Source of the DNA: Coniferiporia sulphurascens
Lineage: Eukaryota > Basidiomycota > Agaricomycetes > Hymenochaetales > Hymenochaetaceae
Reading direction: 5' to 3'
Length of the DNA stretch: 64,000 nucleotides
Assembly (NCBI GenBank): GCA_002794785.1
Contig: NBBA01000005.1
Location: forward strand, 1,612,001-1,676,000
Shown: in pieces, positions 1 to 12,284 of the stretch
Layout of the letters: the number at the start of each line of letters is the position of its first letter
Numbering within the stretch: the stretch's first letter is position 1
Program-made: the position numbers and the translations under genes
Notes under the pieces: generated by a model
What the model was told of the DNA's origin: nothing
The model's database searches: none
What the model saw: the letters and a program-made list of their open reading frames with translations, nothing else

Positions 1-179
1 TGTAGCCGCCTCATCACCTGCTTCAAGTTCGCTTCCGTCCTTCCTTCCCTGCTCTCCCCGCTCTCCTCTTCCCTCTCCCTAGGTCAGAAAACGCGGGGTG
101 GTGATTAACCACCTGTATACATATTGTCTGCATAACGTCTTTGGGCGACACACTCTCTCCTAGGTTCCGCTCTTTTGTC

Positions 180-2327
180 ATGTTAGGTCTATTTGCCAGT
201 ACTTTGGGAATCCTCGCCCTTGTCCCCGGGTCGGCCTTTGCTGCCTCTGCAAATTTCTCTCCCCCCGTCTCGTATACCGGCAATAATCTTGTTCACTCCA
301 ACTTCTTCGGAATCAGTATTGAGCTGAGCATTATCAACACTCTAGGTGAGCCCTTTGACGACAGACATTTATAACTTGGGTAACTGACCCTTTGGTGCCA
401 GTTGGCGAGAACACCTCATCTATTCCAGACCAAATCAAGAACTATCTTTCTAACATTCAGACAAGGGTGTGTGTTTGTGCGACCCTTCGCCACTATGGTT
501 TGTACTGAAATCCTGTGCGAAGGCCAAAAACCCCGTTCGCGTCCGCGTCGGCGGGAACTCGATGGACGATTCGACTTTCAACTCATCGCAATCCCAAATG
601 ATTGTTTTCCCTAGCGCTGCACAGAATATCAACGACCAACCAGTGACTTATGGACCGGTTTTGTACGATGTACTCGCAGAGTTGGCGAAGGGAGCCTCCG
701 GCTTGCAATATTTAATAGGTGAATTGCTTGGTTAATGCACTGTGCTCTCAACTAGCTCATATGCGCGTTAGGTCTTTCGCTCGCCCTCAGCGATAAAAAT
801 GACGAAGCACTGGTTGTCTCTACAGCTAAACAGAAACTGGGGAGTTACCTGGACGGCTTTCTGCTCGGCAATGTCAGTTGGGATGTGTTGTAATATACAG
901 CGTATATGTTAATCTCACACTTCGGATCAGGAACCAGACTTGTATGGCCCTCATGCCACTCGTCCCGCCAATTACTCACAGGCAGATTATTTTTCAGTAA
1001 AGCTTGGCAACAATCAATAACTATTTGGCCTTGTTGCTTATATTCATTCTCCACCAGGAATTCGCTGCTGTCTCTAGACTATTGAATAACTCTGCTACGT
1101 ACGGGAATCTGATATCCACTCCGATGCTGGGTGGCCCTGCTATTTGTTGTAATTGGGTAAGCCAAAACGCTCTCACATGCTCGTAAGTTTATTAATTTTT
1201 TAATAAAGGATCTCGGGAGTTTGTTGGAGCAAGGTTATCTGCAAGACTTCCAAGCGGAGTTGAAATATATTGAGTACGATTGCATCAGGATGGAGGATAT
1301 AGTTGACAATTGACCATGTGTTAAGTCTCCAGCACTATCCTCAAAACAATTGCGGCGGTACGCACACTCTGCCCATTGATTACTACCTGCGACATTACGA
1401 AGGTGCATAGTCCTTACTATATGCGCACTTTTCCCTTCGCAAGTCTGAGTTCAACCATCAGTTATTTCTCTTGCCGCCTGGCAGGCAAAGGGAGTGGAGG
1501 ATGCACATGCGGCGAACATACCAATTCTCATGAGCGAATTTAACACTGCATCATGCGGTGGCGTACCTGGAATATCGGACACATTCGGTGCAACGATGTG
1601 GACATTGGATTATGTTCTTCAACTGGCAAGTGTCGGGTTTGAAGGGGCATACATCCACACACGCGAGCAGGGAATATCCTATAATATCTTCGACCCTCCC
1701 GCTACAAATGCCACCAGCTCAAATTGGACGACCTTACCAACATATTATTCTATATTGCCTGCTGCAGAGGTATTGAGCAACCAAAACGGATCGTTCGTTA
1801 CGGATTTGAATCTCAACAACAACTCGGAGAGTAGCGTCGTGGCCGGATACGGTGTCTATGACGGGAAGACGGGCTTGCCAAACGCTTACGTCCTATTCAA
1901 TTACGCCGATTCCGGAATAGATTCCGCTACCTTTCCCATACCATCCGAGGTCGCAAATCATACTCTGCTCGTGCGTACGCTCACAGCTGCGACTTTAATC
2001 GAGAAATACAACATCTCGTGGGGCGGGAAGACCTTTGAAGGTGTTGGAGACGGTATCATGATAGATTCGGGTTACGCTGCGGACCAACAGATATCGTGCG
2101 ACTCTGGCTGTGTCGTCCAGGTGTCATCTCCGGGTGTCGCGATCGTCTGGCTCGGTTCGGCCCTCCCGGACTCGTCGGCACAGGGGACGGGTGCCGGTAA
2201 TTCGCCGGCGCCCTCGTCCGACAAGGCGAGCAGCAGTTTAGCGCTTTATCAAGTCCCTTCGCTCTTAAACTCGCTACGTATTGCAATTTCATCCGTTATT
2301 GTCATCTTCGCTCTTCTGTACTTGTGA
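180..2327 (+). CDS. GH79 family beta-glucuronidase/heparanase-like hydrolase, probably GPI-anchored
   Basis: Secreted glycoside hydrolase of family GH79, expected to release glucuronic acid (or 4-O-methyl-glucuronic acid) from glycans outside the cell. The start is the ATG at 180, which opens a hydrophobic signal peptide (MLGLFASTLGILALVPGSAFA). About eight introns follow. Two family landmarks are readable: GNEPDLYG near 880-950, where the Glu of NEP is the usual acid/base, and MSEFNTASCGG near 1530, where the Glu of SEF is the usual nucleophile. The estimated protein is about 560 residues. The C-terminus has a Ser/Pro/Gly-rich stretch and then a terminal hydrophobic tail (SVIVIFALLYL), the pattern of a GPI-anchor signal. 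Family assignment is strong. Exact substrate and anchoring are inferred. Confidence 0.88.
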
Positions 2328-2668
2328 TCGTGAGCACAGCATCTTCAATTTTCATTTTGGGAGGACACCTATATGATCTACCTCTACATTTTTTGCTTTG
2401 TATTTATTGGTCATTCTCCGGCAGCTTCTCTGCGGTCGACATGCAATATTGTTGTCTGATCCTGGAAATGTAGTTTGTTGTTATATCATATGCATGTTTA
2501 AAGACTTTCTTGTTGCGGACAGCCAAACAGAGTTTCATACAAGGTGTGTACGGAAGGAGATCAAGCACAGATAACATAGAAGGGAGTTGACCAAAGCTGG
2601 TCAAATCCGTTGTATTACAACCAAACCCAAAACGTTGAGAGGTGCCCGGATCGGTCAAGCGTCGAGTT
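2328..2668. other. Convergent intergenic region
   Basis: The 3' ends of the GH79 gene (+) and the AAA ATPase gene (-) meet here. I see no coding exon or repeat, and the sequence is consistent with two 3' untranslated regions. Confidence 0.6.
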
Positions 2669-4612
2669 TCAGTATACAAAAGTGTGGCCTGGGCGACCAA
2701 GCATTGCGCTGGCTTGCGCTATCGTGGAGCGAGCGACTTCCCACATGTCCGGTTTGGGAGGAAGAGGGGGATGACCGCCGAGGGTCGTCCCTGTGCGACG
2801 CGAAATGCCTAGGCCAATCGAAGGTTGACTCCTGTCGAGCTGCTTCCTAAGCTCTTTGATCTGGCTCCTCAGCGCGCTCTCGAAAGTCCATTCCTCGCCA
2901 TCCGACAGCAAGAGCACAAGTGAAGAAACGCTGCACACGTGGGTAAAGTGCAAGCGTACTGTGACCATTAAGGGGACTCACAAACACTCCTTAAGGTACG
3001 CAAAGCTGAAGCCATGCGTTAGGTCCGCCACCTCCCCAGCGAGTGTATCAGGAAACACAACTTTGTCGTTATTCTTGAGTTTGGTTTGCCAGTATTTGAC
3101 GTAGAGCATGCGCTCATCTCTCTCCGGGTCCTCAAATTTGCTAGAAATGGACGTGTTTTCAAGATAGCATTATGAGAGCAAGAAATGGCGGCTTACTATT
3201 TCCTGTCGAATCGACTCGGCCTGCTCGATAAACCAGGATCAAGTCTATCAAAGTGATTGGTAGTTGCGATGAGGAGCAGGCCATCATTACCCTCAATGCC
3301 GTCGAGCTGATTCAAGAAGAATGATCGGTTCCGGTCGTTGATTAAACTGTCCAAGTCCTCCAGGATGAGTACGCATGGGGCTAAGATTCTTGCTTTCCCG
3401 AAGACTTCTTGCATCGCGCCCTCTTCACCCATCCAACCTAGCCAACAGTGGATCAATCCAAAGGTTGTAAGGATGAAGGAAAAAATACCTACTCTGGAAA
3501 GACCTGACGTAAAGCGGATTATAGCCCTTCGTCTGCACTGTCTTCATGATGGCTTTTAAGCTAATCGTTTTACCATTTCCTAGCGACCAAGTCAGCATCA
3601 TTACATCCAAAAAATAAAAAGGGAAAAGTGTCAACCTGGAGGACCGTGCATAATTAGACCCCGCTTCCAGGCGATGCCGAGTTCTTTGTAGAGGCCCTCG
3701 GAGTCAAAAAACGAGTATACATCCTTCTGGAGAGATTTTTTGAAACTATCCTTTAGGATTACATCATCCCAGTTTGCCTTCTGAACTTCCGTCCAAAGAG
3801 CGTGATTCTTTGACCAGAATCCTTGGTTAAAAACCCAGATCTCGTCGTGGAGTTCGTGAGACCAGGCCCCTGCTGCCACCAAGAGTGATCGGGACGGATT
3901 CTCGGAACCTTCGTGAAGAATGTAATGTTGAGAGTACTGGCCAAAACCCTCCACATACTTGACGATATATATTGTGAACTCGTATTCCTATCGGGGGTAT
4001 AAAGCATAAGGGCTTTACGAAGGACATCAATTGTTTTGAACGGAGTACGTACATCCCAAGCAGTTCTGAAACAGCCAAACTCTACAGAGTTCAGAAGCAC
4101 ACCGGTAGCACCTCTGCCCGCAGGGAGGAAGAGGGAGTTTGTAATCAGTTCGTCCGGCTTAAGGGGAACAGTGACTGCGCTGCAGAAAGACAGCTGTCAG
4201 AGCGCCCGACTAAAAAGAAAAAGAAAACATGATTATTACCCAGGATATCCGAGAATATTGAGACTATAATCCTGACTCATAACTAAAGAGTGACCTGGGT
4301 AGAGCTTGCGAAGGAGGTCGGCGCTTGTTGACGTTTATGTTTATAAGTCTCGTCGTAGGAAATACATCAAGTTAGAGGACGTACCCAATAATGTTTGGTT
4401 TTGAAAACTGAGCTGAAGCTAGACGGGCAACGGGTGTCAGAACATAACAACATGTAGCATCGTAATACTTTGGCAAGCGACCCACCTTTGTCGACCCATC
4501 CAGTAAAGCCCTCGCTGTCACCGTTTCTCGCGCTGCGTGGGCGGCTCGGCTCTTCCTCGAAGGAGACCTTGATGAAAGCATCTTCAAGACCTGTCTGAGC
4601 TGAGGGTTTCAT
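2669..4612 (-). CDS. AAA-type ATPase (BCS1/spastin-like core)
   Basis: P-loop ATPase with one AAA module. The reverse strand shows Walker A GPPGNGKT (about 3570-3640), Walker B LILEDLD, a sensor-1 ATTN and an arginine-finger segment RPSRFDRK (about 3200-3370). The N-terminal half runs EYEFTIYIVKYVEGFGQYSQHY (3890-3985). Upstream exons join in frame as ADLLRKLYPGH...MSQDYSLNILGYPG (about 4240-4330) and, less surely, a first exon starting MKPSAQTGLEDAF at 4612. If that first exon is wrong, the start is the ATG at 4280. A charged tail follows the AAA domain and ends at 2669. This resembles the AAA proteins common in basidiomycetes that are loosely annotated as Bcs1-like chaperones. The substrate cannot be told from sequence. 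No clear transmembrane or Bcs1 import segment was seen. Confidence 0.8.
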
Positions 4613-4989
4613 TATTGTACCAAGGATGGTGGTGGTATGTATCTTCGGAGTAGTATTCCCCACAGACTGCTGCGGACTGCTGCGCTGGGCGCTCAATTTG
4701 CGCAGTAGCCGCGTTCTTATGCTTAAGCGCGGGCATCAAAGCGCTATTCAGTCATCCACCACGCTCGCACACATTAGCAAATGCTGTAATATAGCGCGTG
4801 CAGCACATTAGGATTATACAAGTGCACTATCTAAATTGTAAAGTGGTTTTGCGCGTCGTGACCTCAGAGGAAGGGGGTGAGAGATACAGTATCTTTGGGA
4901 AAAAGAGGTTAATGCTAGGATGAATCATGACCAGCTTCCTCATGCGACACCATGACACCGTAACAAGCGTGTAATTTTGACTCGTCATT
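4613..4989. other. Intergenic region upstream of the AAA ATPase gene
   Basis: Lies between the start of the AAA gene and the stop of the SET gene, both on the minus strand. It holds the AAA promoter and the SET 3' end. No supported coding sequence was seen. Confidence 0.5.
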
Positions 4990-6238
4990 TTATTCTTCCC
5001 TCTCTCCGCCCACGTCAATAATCTCCTTCTCCTTAGTGCATTTCTCACAAGCACATGAGAACTTCCAGCCATTCAGGAGCTCGGCACGGCGGCGCGTTCG
5101 CGCCTCTACAGTTGTTTCCCCCGCGCGTTCAGCAACGTCGACGTAGGCCATTGTCAGTTCCTCGCCTTCCTCGATATCACGCGTAGCAATCAGACGCAGC
5201 TCGGATGTACCGCTGGTGAATGAAGGTCGCACAGATGGGCTGCAGGAATGCCCCAACTACAATTTTGCTTAAGCAAGCTTCGTCAGATAACCTAGAAGGA
5301 AGGAACGCACATAAGACGAAACAAGGTACAATCCGCTGCCAATCTGCTTCGCAGTACCGTACGGGGTCCGGGTACGTTCGGAAGATTCCGTGAGGACAGG
5401 CTGCTGCTGAATCAATGCCCGATTTCGCATTCGGAGAAATAGCAGAAACAAATCACCTTATCGTCCCTGCCCTCACCAAAACAAACACCAATAGCATTGT
5501 ACGCCATCTTGCCCTTGAAAACAGCATGTCTCTCATCCGTGTGCGCATTTTCTAAAAATGGTAACGTTGCCAATAAAAGTTCATTCAGCGTATCGTGTTC
5601 ATCTTCGGCAAGAGTCACATCCACAAAGCGCAGTCGTTCCATATGGTCGTAGAGGGTATATTCACTGTTAACGCTTATTTCAGGAAGTTCAGCTTTCATG
5701 GCCATAGCCTGCGGTAATGCCTTTGCGAGCTCTGCTACTATTTGCATAGCAACAAGCCGTGCGACAAGAAGAAGACACGAGCTGGTTGATTTACGCCAAT
5801 AGTCAGCGAAGGCATCCTGTGCTTTTGGACGAGCCTCCTTAGCAGACTGCGGTATATCGATCGCAAACTCGGCAGGCAAAGGATTAGTGTCGTTGAACAA
5901 CATGTCTTGAGACTGAATGTTGCACTGTGTCTGACACTTTTCCGAGCAGTAGACGGAACCGAGGCGGTCCGACTCGGGCGAAATTGGCGCACTCTCTGTG
6001 AGTTCCCGAAGACAATGTGAGCAGTAAGTCCCACGACCCTGTATATCCGCATCTAAGACGGCCACGACAGGAGACTCCTGTTGGGCTATTGAGTGGGGAA
6101 ATTTCAAGTGCGAAGTCCAGCACCCACTTTACACAATTCATCCCCGGCCCTAAAACTCTTATTGGCCACAAGTGAGTACGCGCGCATCTGGCCCACCTTA
6201 GTCTCCACGGGATCAAGCTGCTTGACGGACACATTCAT
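4990..6238 (-). CDS. SET-domain protein with MYND-like cysteine insert (SMYD/Set5-Set6 type)
   Basis: Likely a lysine methyltransferase of the SMYD-like group, or a methyltransferase-fold relative. Translation starts MNVSVKQLDPVETKVGQ at 6238. After a short intron, exon 2 (about 5457-6085) carries the SET start (VVAVLDADIQGRG) and an inserted CxxC...CxxxC cluster (CSHC...YCSEKCQTQC) in the place where SMYD proteins hold a MYND zinc finger. The last exon has the SET core GHSCSPSVRPSF (normally NHxCxPN), then EEGEELTMAYVDV and a post-SET cysteine pair (CACEKC). Length is about 370 residues. The core motif is altered from NHSC to GHSC, though a splice one codon away could change that residue. 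The histone or non-histone target is unknown. It lies 234 bp downstream of the Tom20 gene on the same strand. Confidence 0.82.
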
Positions 6239-6472
6239 TGACTTGGGCGGGAAATCGTCAAAATAGCCTAGGGGACCTTAAGATGTATTCGAAAACCGAC
6301 TGGTCTAGACTTTAGGGCGTACCATGTGCACGACGAAAGACCTAAAGTATGGAAAAATATGCAAAACGTATCTATTAGATTCCCATCCGAATACAGTTTT
6401 AAAGCATAACGGGAACGTGGAGCGTAGAGCGTACGACAGTATCTGTTAGAGGCCTCTGACAAATGTCTATCT

Positions 6473-7261
6473 TCAAGCAGCGGGTCCCGCGCTGCCAGGA
6501 TCCGTGACCCTGTCCCACTCTTGTGACGATGCTTCAGAAGGAGGTCCTTGAGACACCTGGTCCGCCTCCCAACCGTCCAAATTCACTGGCGCCTCCATGC
6601 CCTCCTCCCCAGCCTGCGAAGACGTACTCACATCGAGGTTGTATAATTCCATGACGATCTAGACGACAAATGTGAATTTGCGGAACCTAACCAAGAGAGC
6701 AAAGTCACCAACCATGAGAATGGGCTCCGGCACCGTCTTTTGATAAATGGCAATGAGTTCCACTGGAGAAGGGTAGACACGCAGTGCTTGGTAGAAATAT
6801 ACAGCGGCCTCCAAGTAATTGTGTGGACCTAGGCGATAATTAGGGAAGAGTTGGAAACCAACTTGGAAGCATACCCTCAGCAGCAAGTCTCTCAGCAGCA
6901 GCGACCACGCCAACAAAGAACTGATGTCTTTCCTCGGGGTTAGTTGGCACGGACTCCTCCTTTGACTTTTCATGTATGGCAAGCAGAAGCTCGCGAGGAA
7001 TGTCGAGCGGGGCGCTAGCTCTAGCCGCTTCCTTCCCCTTTTCCTCAGCTACATGCTGCTCTACTTTCTTCTTCTGAGTGCCTGCAGTAGCATTGGATCA
7101 TGCAAGGATTGGTGTAAATGTCGATGAAACCCACGGAGTTTTTTGCGGAAGGAAGGGTCACTACGGCGCTTGTAGTCAAAGTACGCAGCGTAGGCGACAA
7201 GCCCACCAAGCACGGTAAGGCCAGTGATTGTGAGGACGGATGCTGTCGACGACTTGTTCAT
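6473..7261 (-). CDS. TOM20: Mitochondrial import receptor subunit Tom20
   Basis: Outer-membrane receptor that recognises presequences of mitochondrial precursor proteins and passes them to the TOM pore. The N-terminus is a single membrane anchor ([21 protein letters not shown]) followed by the family signature [15 protein letters not shown], all in exon 1 from the ATG at 7261. A lysine/glutamate-rich linker follows ([18 protein letters not shown]), then the receptor domain ([17 protein letters not shown]...[38 protein letters not shown]). The acidic C-terminal tail ([12 protein letters not shown]...) ends at 6473. It has about 200 residues and three or four introns, normal for fungi. Confidence 0.93.
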
Positions 7262-7657
7262 GGTCCACGCGTCTTGTGCACAACAGCGTCGATAGGAAAG
7301 TGAAAATGCCAGAAAAAGAAGGAAAGACCGTGTGGCTGGATTACGTCATATGTCGGCTCACGATCAACCCCAAATATTACGAAAGTCGCTCTGATTACGA
7401 ATCTGGACCTCATTTTCACGAGGTTGACAGCCACAATTACACACACACACGCTGACACGTGCTTTTCGGAAGCCAACTAGGCCGGCCTCGCTTTCCAATG
7501 ACCAGTTAATTCATTCTTCCCTTCTCATATACCGGTTGAAAGAGGCTTTGACTTTATCTCACCGTCTCGTCCTTGTAAGTGAAGGTGTAGCAACCTGACG
7601 AAAATACCTGGCCTTCCGAAAATTCAAAGGGCTCTTTCAACTCGACCATTGACCATC
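7262..7657. promoter_or_regulatory. Divergent promoter region, Tom20 / GST-like
   Basis: A 396-bp gap between the starts of two divergently transcribed genes, so it must contain both promoters. It includes a short (ac)n stretch near 7440. I see no defined operator. Confidence 0.5.
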
Positions 7658-8969
7658 ATGTCGACTATGAAGAATAGCCCGTCTGTTGTTTTCTACAGGT
7701 TTGTATCGAGCTGTTTGTGGTGTTTAAGCGCCGTAACCAGGAATTAAATCAATAAAAAAGATACGACGCCTCTCCAGCCTCTGCTAAGCTTGAAAATGTC
7801 CTTGCTCTTAAAGGTATCCCCCATTACCGCGTCGAGGTGAGCGGCTCCGTACATGCCTCCCTCAACTTGGCGCTGATACTTGCTACCACAGGTACCGATG
7901 ACGCTTCCTCGCCCAGAAATTACTGAAATGTTGGGGATTGGTTACCGTCGTATTCCAATCCTTGCCTTGGGTAACGACGTCTACTGCGACACTAGCCTTA
8001 TAACGTCGATGATCGAGCGCCATTTCTCCGAAAGGGAAGGATTCCCTACATTATTTCCTCCTCGTAAAGACGGCGGAAAAGCGGACACCGGCATGATTAA
8101 AGCCCTCGCCACCTTTTATGTTGATCGGCCCCTATTTAACCTTGCTTCAACCTCCTTGCCTTATAAGAAGTTCGCCCCAGAGTTCATCGAGGACAGGAGC
8201 AAGGTATATAAAGATTTAATGCCTTAAGCCTAATGATTGATTTAATATCCCGATAGTGGTTCGGAGCACCCATGAATGTTGAGAAGCTGACTGCGAGACA
8301 GCCTGCTATTAAGAGCCTTCTCTCCTCGCATATGTCACTCCTTGAAGAACAGCTTGCCGACGGTCGCGAATGGATCTTCGACACAGTAACGGTAGGCTAC
8401 GGCGATCTGTCTGTATATTCCGTATATGGTTGGATCATTCGTTTCCGTGGGATGCGGGAAGTCCTCACAGCGGAAAAGTTCCCTAACTCCATAGCAGTGC
8501 GTAGATTTAAAAGGTGGACAACATGGCTACTTACAAACATCTGAGCCCACAGTGGATGGGAAGAATATCTGAATTCGTGAAAGTTAAGCGCGAGGCGAAT
8601 GCTCCTGCAATAAGCAAAATACAAGGTGACGCTGCGGCCAAGATCATCGCAGACAGTGTAGGCTTTCAGCCGAGCGAGATCATCTTCGACGAGGATGAAT
8701 CAGGCAGACTTAATCTTCAGCATGGCAGTCTCGTATCAGTCTCCCCGGATGACAACGGTGAGTCAAGCATTTCGTTCCGAAAACGCGACTTTCTCATGCG
8801 TCTTTTCTCTCCAGCCACCAATTACCCGACGGTCGGAAAGCTGGTAGGTCTGAGCCGGGAGGAGGTCGTTTTACAAGTCGGCGGAACGGTGGTCTCCTCG
8901 CTACGGTGCCATTTCCCGAGATTCAGCTACTTAATCAGGCCCGCATCCGGAGCAACTAGCAAACTATAA
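7658..8969 (+). CDS. Glutathione S-transferase-like protein
   Basis: Protein with an N-terminal thioredoxin-fold GST domain. The start ATG at 7658 gives MSTMKNSPSVVFYR, then YDASPASAKLENVLALKGIPHYRVE after the first intron and VPMTLPRPEITEMLGIGYRRIPIL, which carries the cis-Pro turn (RIPIL) of GST folds. The sequence then continues through YCDTSLITSMIERHF. The remainder (8010-8960) is a helical C-terminal domain ending near SGATSKL. About 330 residues, somewhat longer than classical GSTs (about 220). This matches a fungal GST-like family of unsettled substrate. Four or more short introns are present. Detoxification or redox function is inferred from the fold only. Confidence 0.8.
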
Positions 8970-9319
8970 AGGCATCAGTTTCGGGTAAGAGATCACGGAG
9001 CACCAATGTGCATTTTTGGCTTTCCTACCGTATTACGCTTCATGTAAAACAATATGTCGCGGCTTGATTTGATTATTGCACACAGTATCACGATGCCGGA
9101 GGTCCACGCAGTCACATACATAACGCACCATGTCATTCAGGTTTGTTTATTAAGTGGCGGAACGATTTGTCCCGTCAAGACCACCAAGGATGTAGGGTAG
9201 TAGGGAGAATAGCACAAAGTACACAATATGAAAGAGTACCAAAGCCAAGATACCACAGCGGCAGCGTAGTACACGGATAGTACAGTATACAATAGACCAG
9301 CAGAAAGCAGGGGCGGGAA
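8970..9319. other. Convergent intergenic region with small hydrophobic ORF
   Basis: The 3' ends of the GST-like gene (+) and the disordered-protein gene (-) meet here. On the minus strand, an ATG at 9341, overlapping the end of the upstream gene in another frame, opens a 63-codon ORF to 9150. It is rich in Leu, Val and Ile with two possible membrane helices. There is no independent support that it is translated. Confidence 0.35.
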
Positions 9320-12284
9320 TCACGTAGCCAAACTGCGCCATAACCCTTCTGCAGGAACGGCATTTCGTGCCTTTATGATCTTAAGCGCATGTTGGCGGCT
9401 TTTACTCGTCGATATTTGCTCGAGCTCATCTTCATTGGACTCCGGGCTGGAAGGCTCTCCTTCATCATCCTCATCGTGCACAAAGTCGAGGATCCCCGGG
9501 TCCATCGAGCGTGCACGATCGCGTTCGGCATACGCCTCTCTGCGGTTTGCGGTAGCGGACTTTTGTCGGCCTTTGTCTCCCTCAGCGATAGGTGATAAGG
9601 GACGGGTAGCGACATCCTGATGGCCGACTAGGGAAGTCTTTGGCTGAAGTGAGGAAGAACCATTTGCTTTGTGTTGTGAGATGGGAGCTATCGAAACCGG
9701 CAGAGAACCCGTGAGACCTGGTAAGCGGTAGTGCATCCAGTCCGGATCTACGGGGTAATGAGCAAAAGCGCAGATGAACTATTTCTGCGAGTTCACTAAC
9801 CCTTTGAATTTGTATCACCGGGGCCCGAGTTCGATAACCCTCTCGGTGATTCGTCCCCTTCCTCTTCCTCCAAAATCGTTGACGAGTCTGTTCCCCGAGA
9901 CAACCCACGATCGAAGATCCTCCATGCATTACTCCCTTTGCTCCAAGCCCCACGGTGACTAGGCGTATCGGCCGCAACGAACTTCAGAAGTTCTCTTTGG
10001 TGAGGGAGCAATACATCATCCGATGAGCCCATGGAGGATGAGCCTTCCCTGCTTTCCAGCTTCCTTGGTGTCGAGCCCTGACCTGATGATATAGGGGGCG
10101 CAGTCACTCGGTGCTTCTGGATACCCGATCGGGAGCTAATAGGAGGACGAATGTTGGACGGCGCAGGTAAAGACGATGGACGAAGCGCGACAAAAGACTG
10201 GGGAAGACCTGCACTTTTTTTTTCGTTAGGACGTCTGTTCTTTTCGCGCGGTCGATCTGGTGCTTCATGGAGAGAAAGGTCGAACAGCCGGAGACTTTGT
10301 TTTGAAACATCATCAGGGAACGTCTTCCCTTCGGTGGTTGTGCCCACGGTGTCGCTACTTTCAAGTTCAAATATCAGGTCTACAAAAATGTAGCGTAATC
10401 AGCGACGGAGAACAATATAGTTTAAAGAGTAAAAGGAGTACGTGTACCTTCTTCGCTTTCCGGAACATAGTCTTCGCCCTTCTTTGTGCTGACGTCTCCT
10501 TTTATTGTGACAATTTCGGGCTCGACGTCGAAAGTGACTTTTCTTTGAGAGCTTTTCCTCCCGCCATGTTTTTTTGAACTATCCTGTCCCAGATCAACCG
10601 AGTCAGCCCCCTCCGTTTTCTCCTGAAGGGACGGCATCGCAGGTGCCGTTTGGGAGGTGGTTTCATCTGTCCTTCTAACAACCACCTGTGTCTCGATTTG
10701 TGCTTGTCCATTTGTATTTTTCTTCCGTTGTTCCTCTTCAGCCTTAGACCTTGCTAATCGACGAGCTTTTTCTTGCTCTTCTATTACAGAATATCTGAAT
10801 GACACAGCTGTATCATTAACCGCATCCATGTTCCGTCTGAGGGAACGGGAGACCCTAGCGGCAGACTCTGAACTCAGAGTAGACGAACTTCCAGCGGAAG
10901 AGTTGGTCACATAAGGCGGCGGAGAGGGGGTTAGCTTCCCCTGGCGGTGCATTTCGGTATCATGCACCTGTCCGTTTGTCTTCTTCTGAGCTTTGGGATG
11001 GTGAAATGATGACGTAGCAAGGGATGTTGAAAGAGCAGACTGTCGTGCGACGGATGAATTTGACGTCCTTGGGGCATGATAGCTCGATGTAATGAAGTCC
11101 CGGACCACGGGCGACCCAATTCCTTGCGAGACGGAAGAGGGACGTGCTCCAGGACTCGAACTTCTTCTAGAACGTAACAAAAGAAGTTCCTTATCCTTTC
11201 CCCCTTCAGCCCTCTTCAGACTTTCCCGAACGTTTCCCCAAAGATGCTCAAGTTGTGCCTTTAACCGAGTCTCCTCCTCTTCTAACTGGACGAGCTGTTG
11301 CTTAGTAAACTCATCAATGCGACTTCCGGCAGCGCCACGTGCAACGTTTGATGAGGCAATGGCTAGGGCAGAGAGATGGAGAAAAATGGGATGGGATGGT
11401 GTAAAGGGAGGTGGCGGAAGGAAAGGAGGAAGAGAAGACAAAAATGTGGACGAGATGGAAGTGGAATACTCGGCTTGTGGTAGGGTGGAGGACGGTGAAG
11501 TCGATGGATTGGGCGAGTCGTCCTGCAAGACAATAGAGTAGTATTGAGAATATGAAGGGGAAGACATGGCCCGACGTGCTTCTCCTTCGCTCTAAGAAGC
11601 AAGACAACCGTAAGTAAACGTGTTAAAGCAGCAGATCAAGGAGATAAAGGACTGTGCTGTAGGCGCTCGTACGCTGATAACTTAATGCAAGCACCAGCCG
11701 AGGACACCCGCGACGAAAGATTACATGTCAAAGAGCCGCACAACAACGGCTCCGCAGGATATAGTGATTCAACACAAAGCTCGCAGTGCGCGAGGCATGA
11801 GAACTAAGAATGGATAACTCACGATACAACCCTTCTCCCCAGTATGCACCTCTACCCACCCGCTCATGCTAGTCAGAGTGTCTCGTTCCGTCCAATCTTC
11901 GGTGGGTAACACAGGGCCTTCCTTTGCTTCAGAATCGGATGCGACGTCTACACTTATACGGTAGGAGGCGGTATCGCATACCAGACATGTCACTGTTGTA
12001 TGCTGCGTGAGGCGCGATCCAGAGGTGCAGACGGCGGAGCGAGAACGCAGCGTCAGCTCATTATGTATCTGAAATCCAAATCCCATTGACTATTCAGAAC
12101 CTTGTTTTATGGGGACTGCAAAGGGCAGGATACACACTATGATTAGGCCGTCATTACCGACGTACAGAGGCTGGTAGTCGTCTGCGGAGGCTGGCTGAGC
12201 TTGGGAGTTTGTTTTGCCCGACCTCCGGAATAAACGAATGTTCAGGCAATGACAAGTAAAATCTGGGCTGCCGCTATGGGTAGC
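9320..12284 (-). CDS. Unknown protein: N-terminal cysteine-rich domain plus long disordered tail
   Basis: Not recognised as a named family. I join two ORF groups. Exons at 12284-12130 (MATHSGSPDFTCHCLNIRLF) and 12070-11823 (IHNELTLRSRSAV...TCLVC...GWVEVHTGEKGCI) end in phase 0. The next exon begins after a CTTAG acceptor, SEGEARRAMSSPSYSQYYSIVL, also phase 0. The N-terminal part has a CxC...CxxC set suggesting a zinc ribbon. A Leu/Glu-rich predicted coiled coil (QQLVQLEEEETRLKAQLEHLW) lies near 11280. The rest (to 9320) is Ser/Pro/Lys/Glu-rich and probably disordered, ending PAEGLWRSLAT. The connecting intron is about 228 bp, long for this region, so the alternative is two genes, with the second starting at the ATG at 11567. 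Total is roughly 850 residues. Confidence 0.6.

Noticed and set aside
4372..4587. Second gene upstream of the AAA ATPase
   Set aside because: Part of this sequence joins in phase with the AAA exons, so I treat it as the likely N-terminus and not a separate gene, with the uncertainty stated in the feature.
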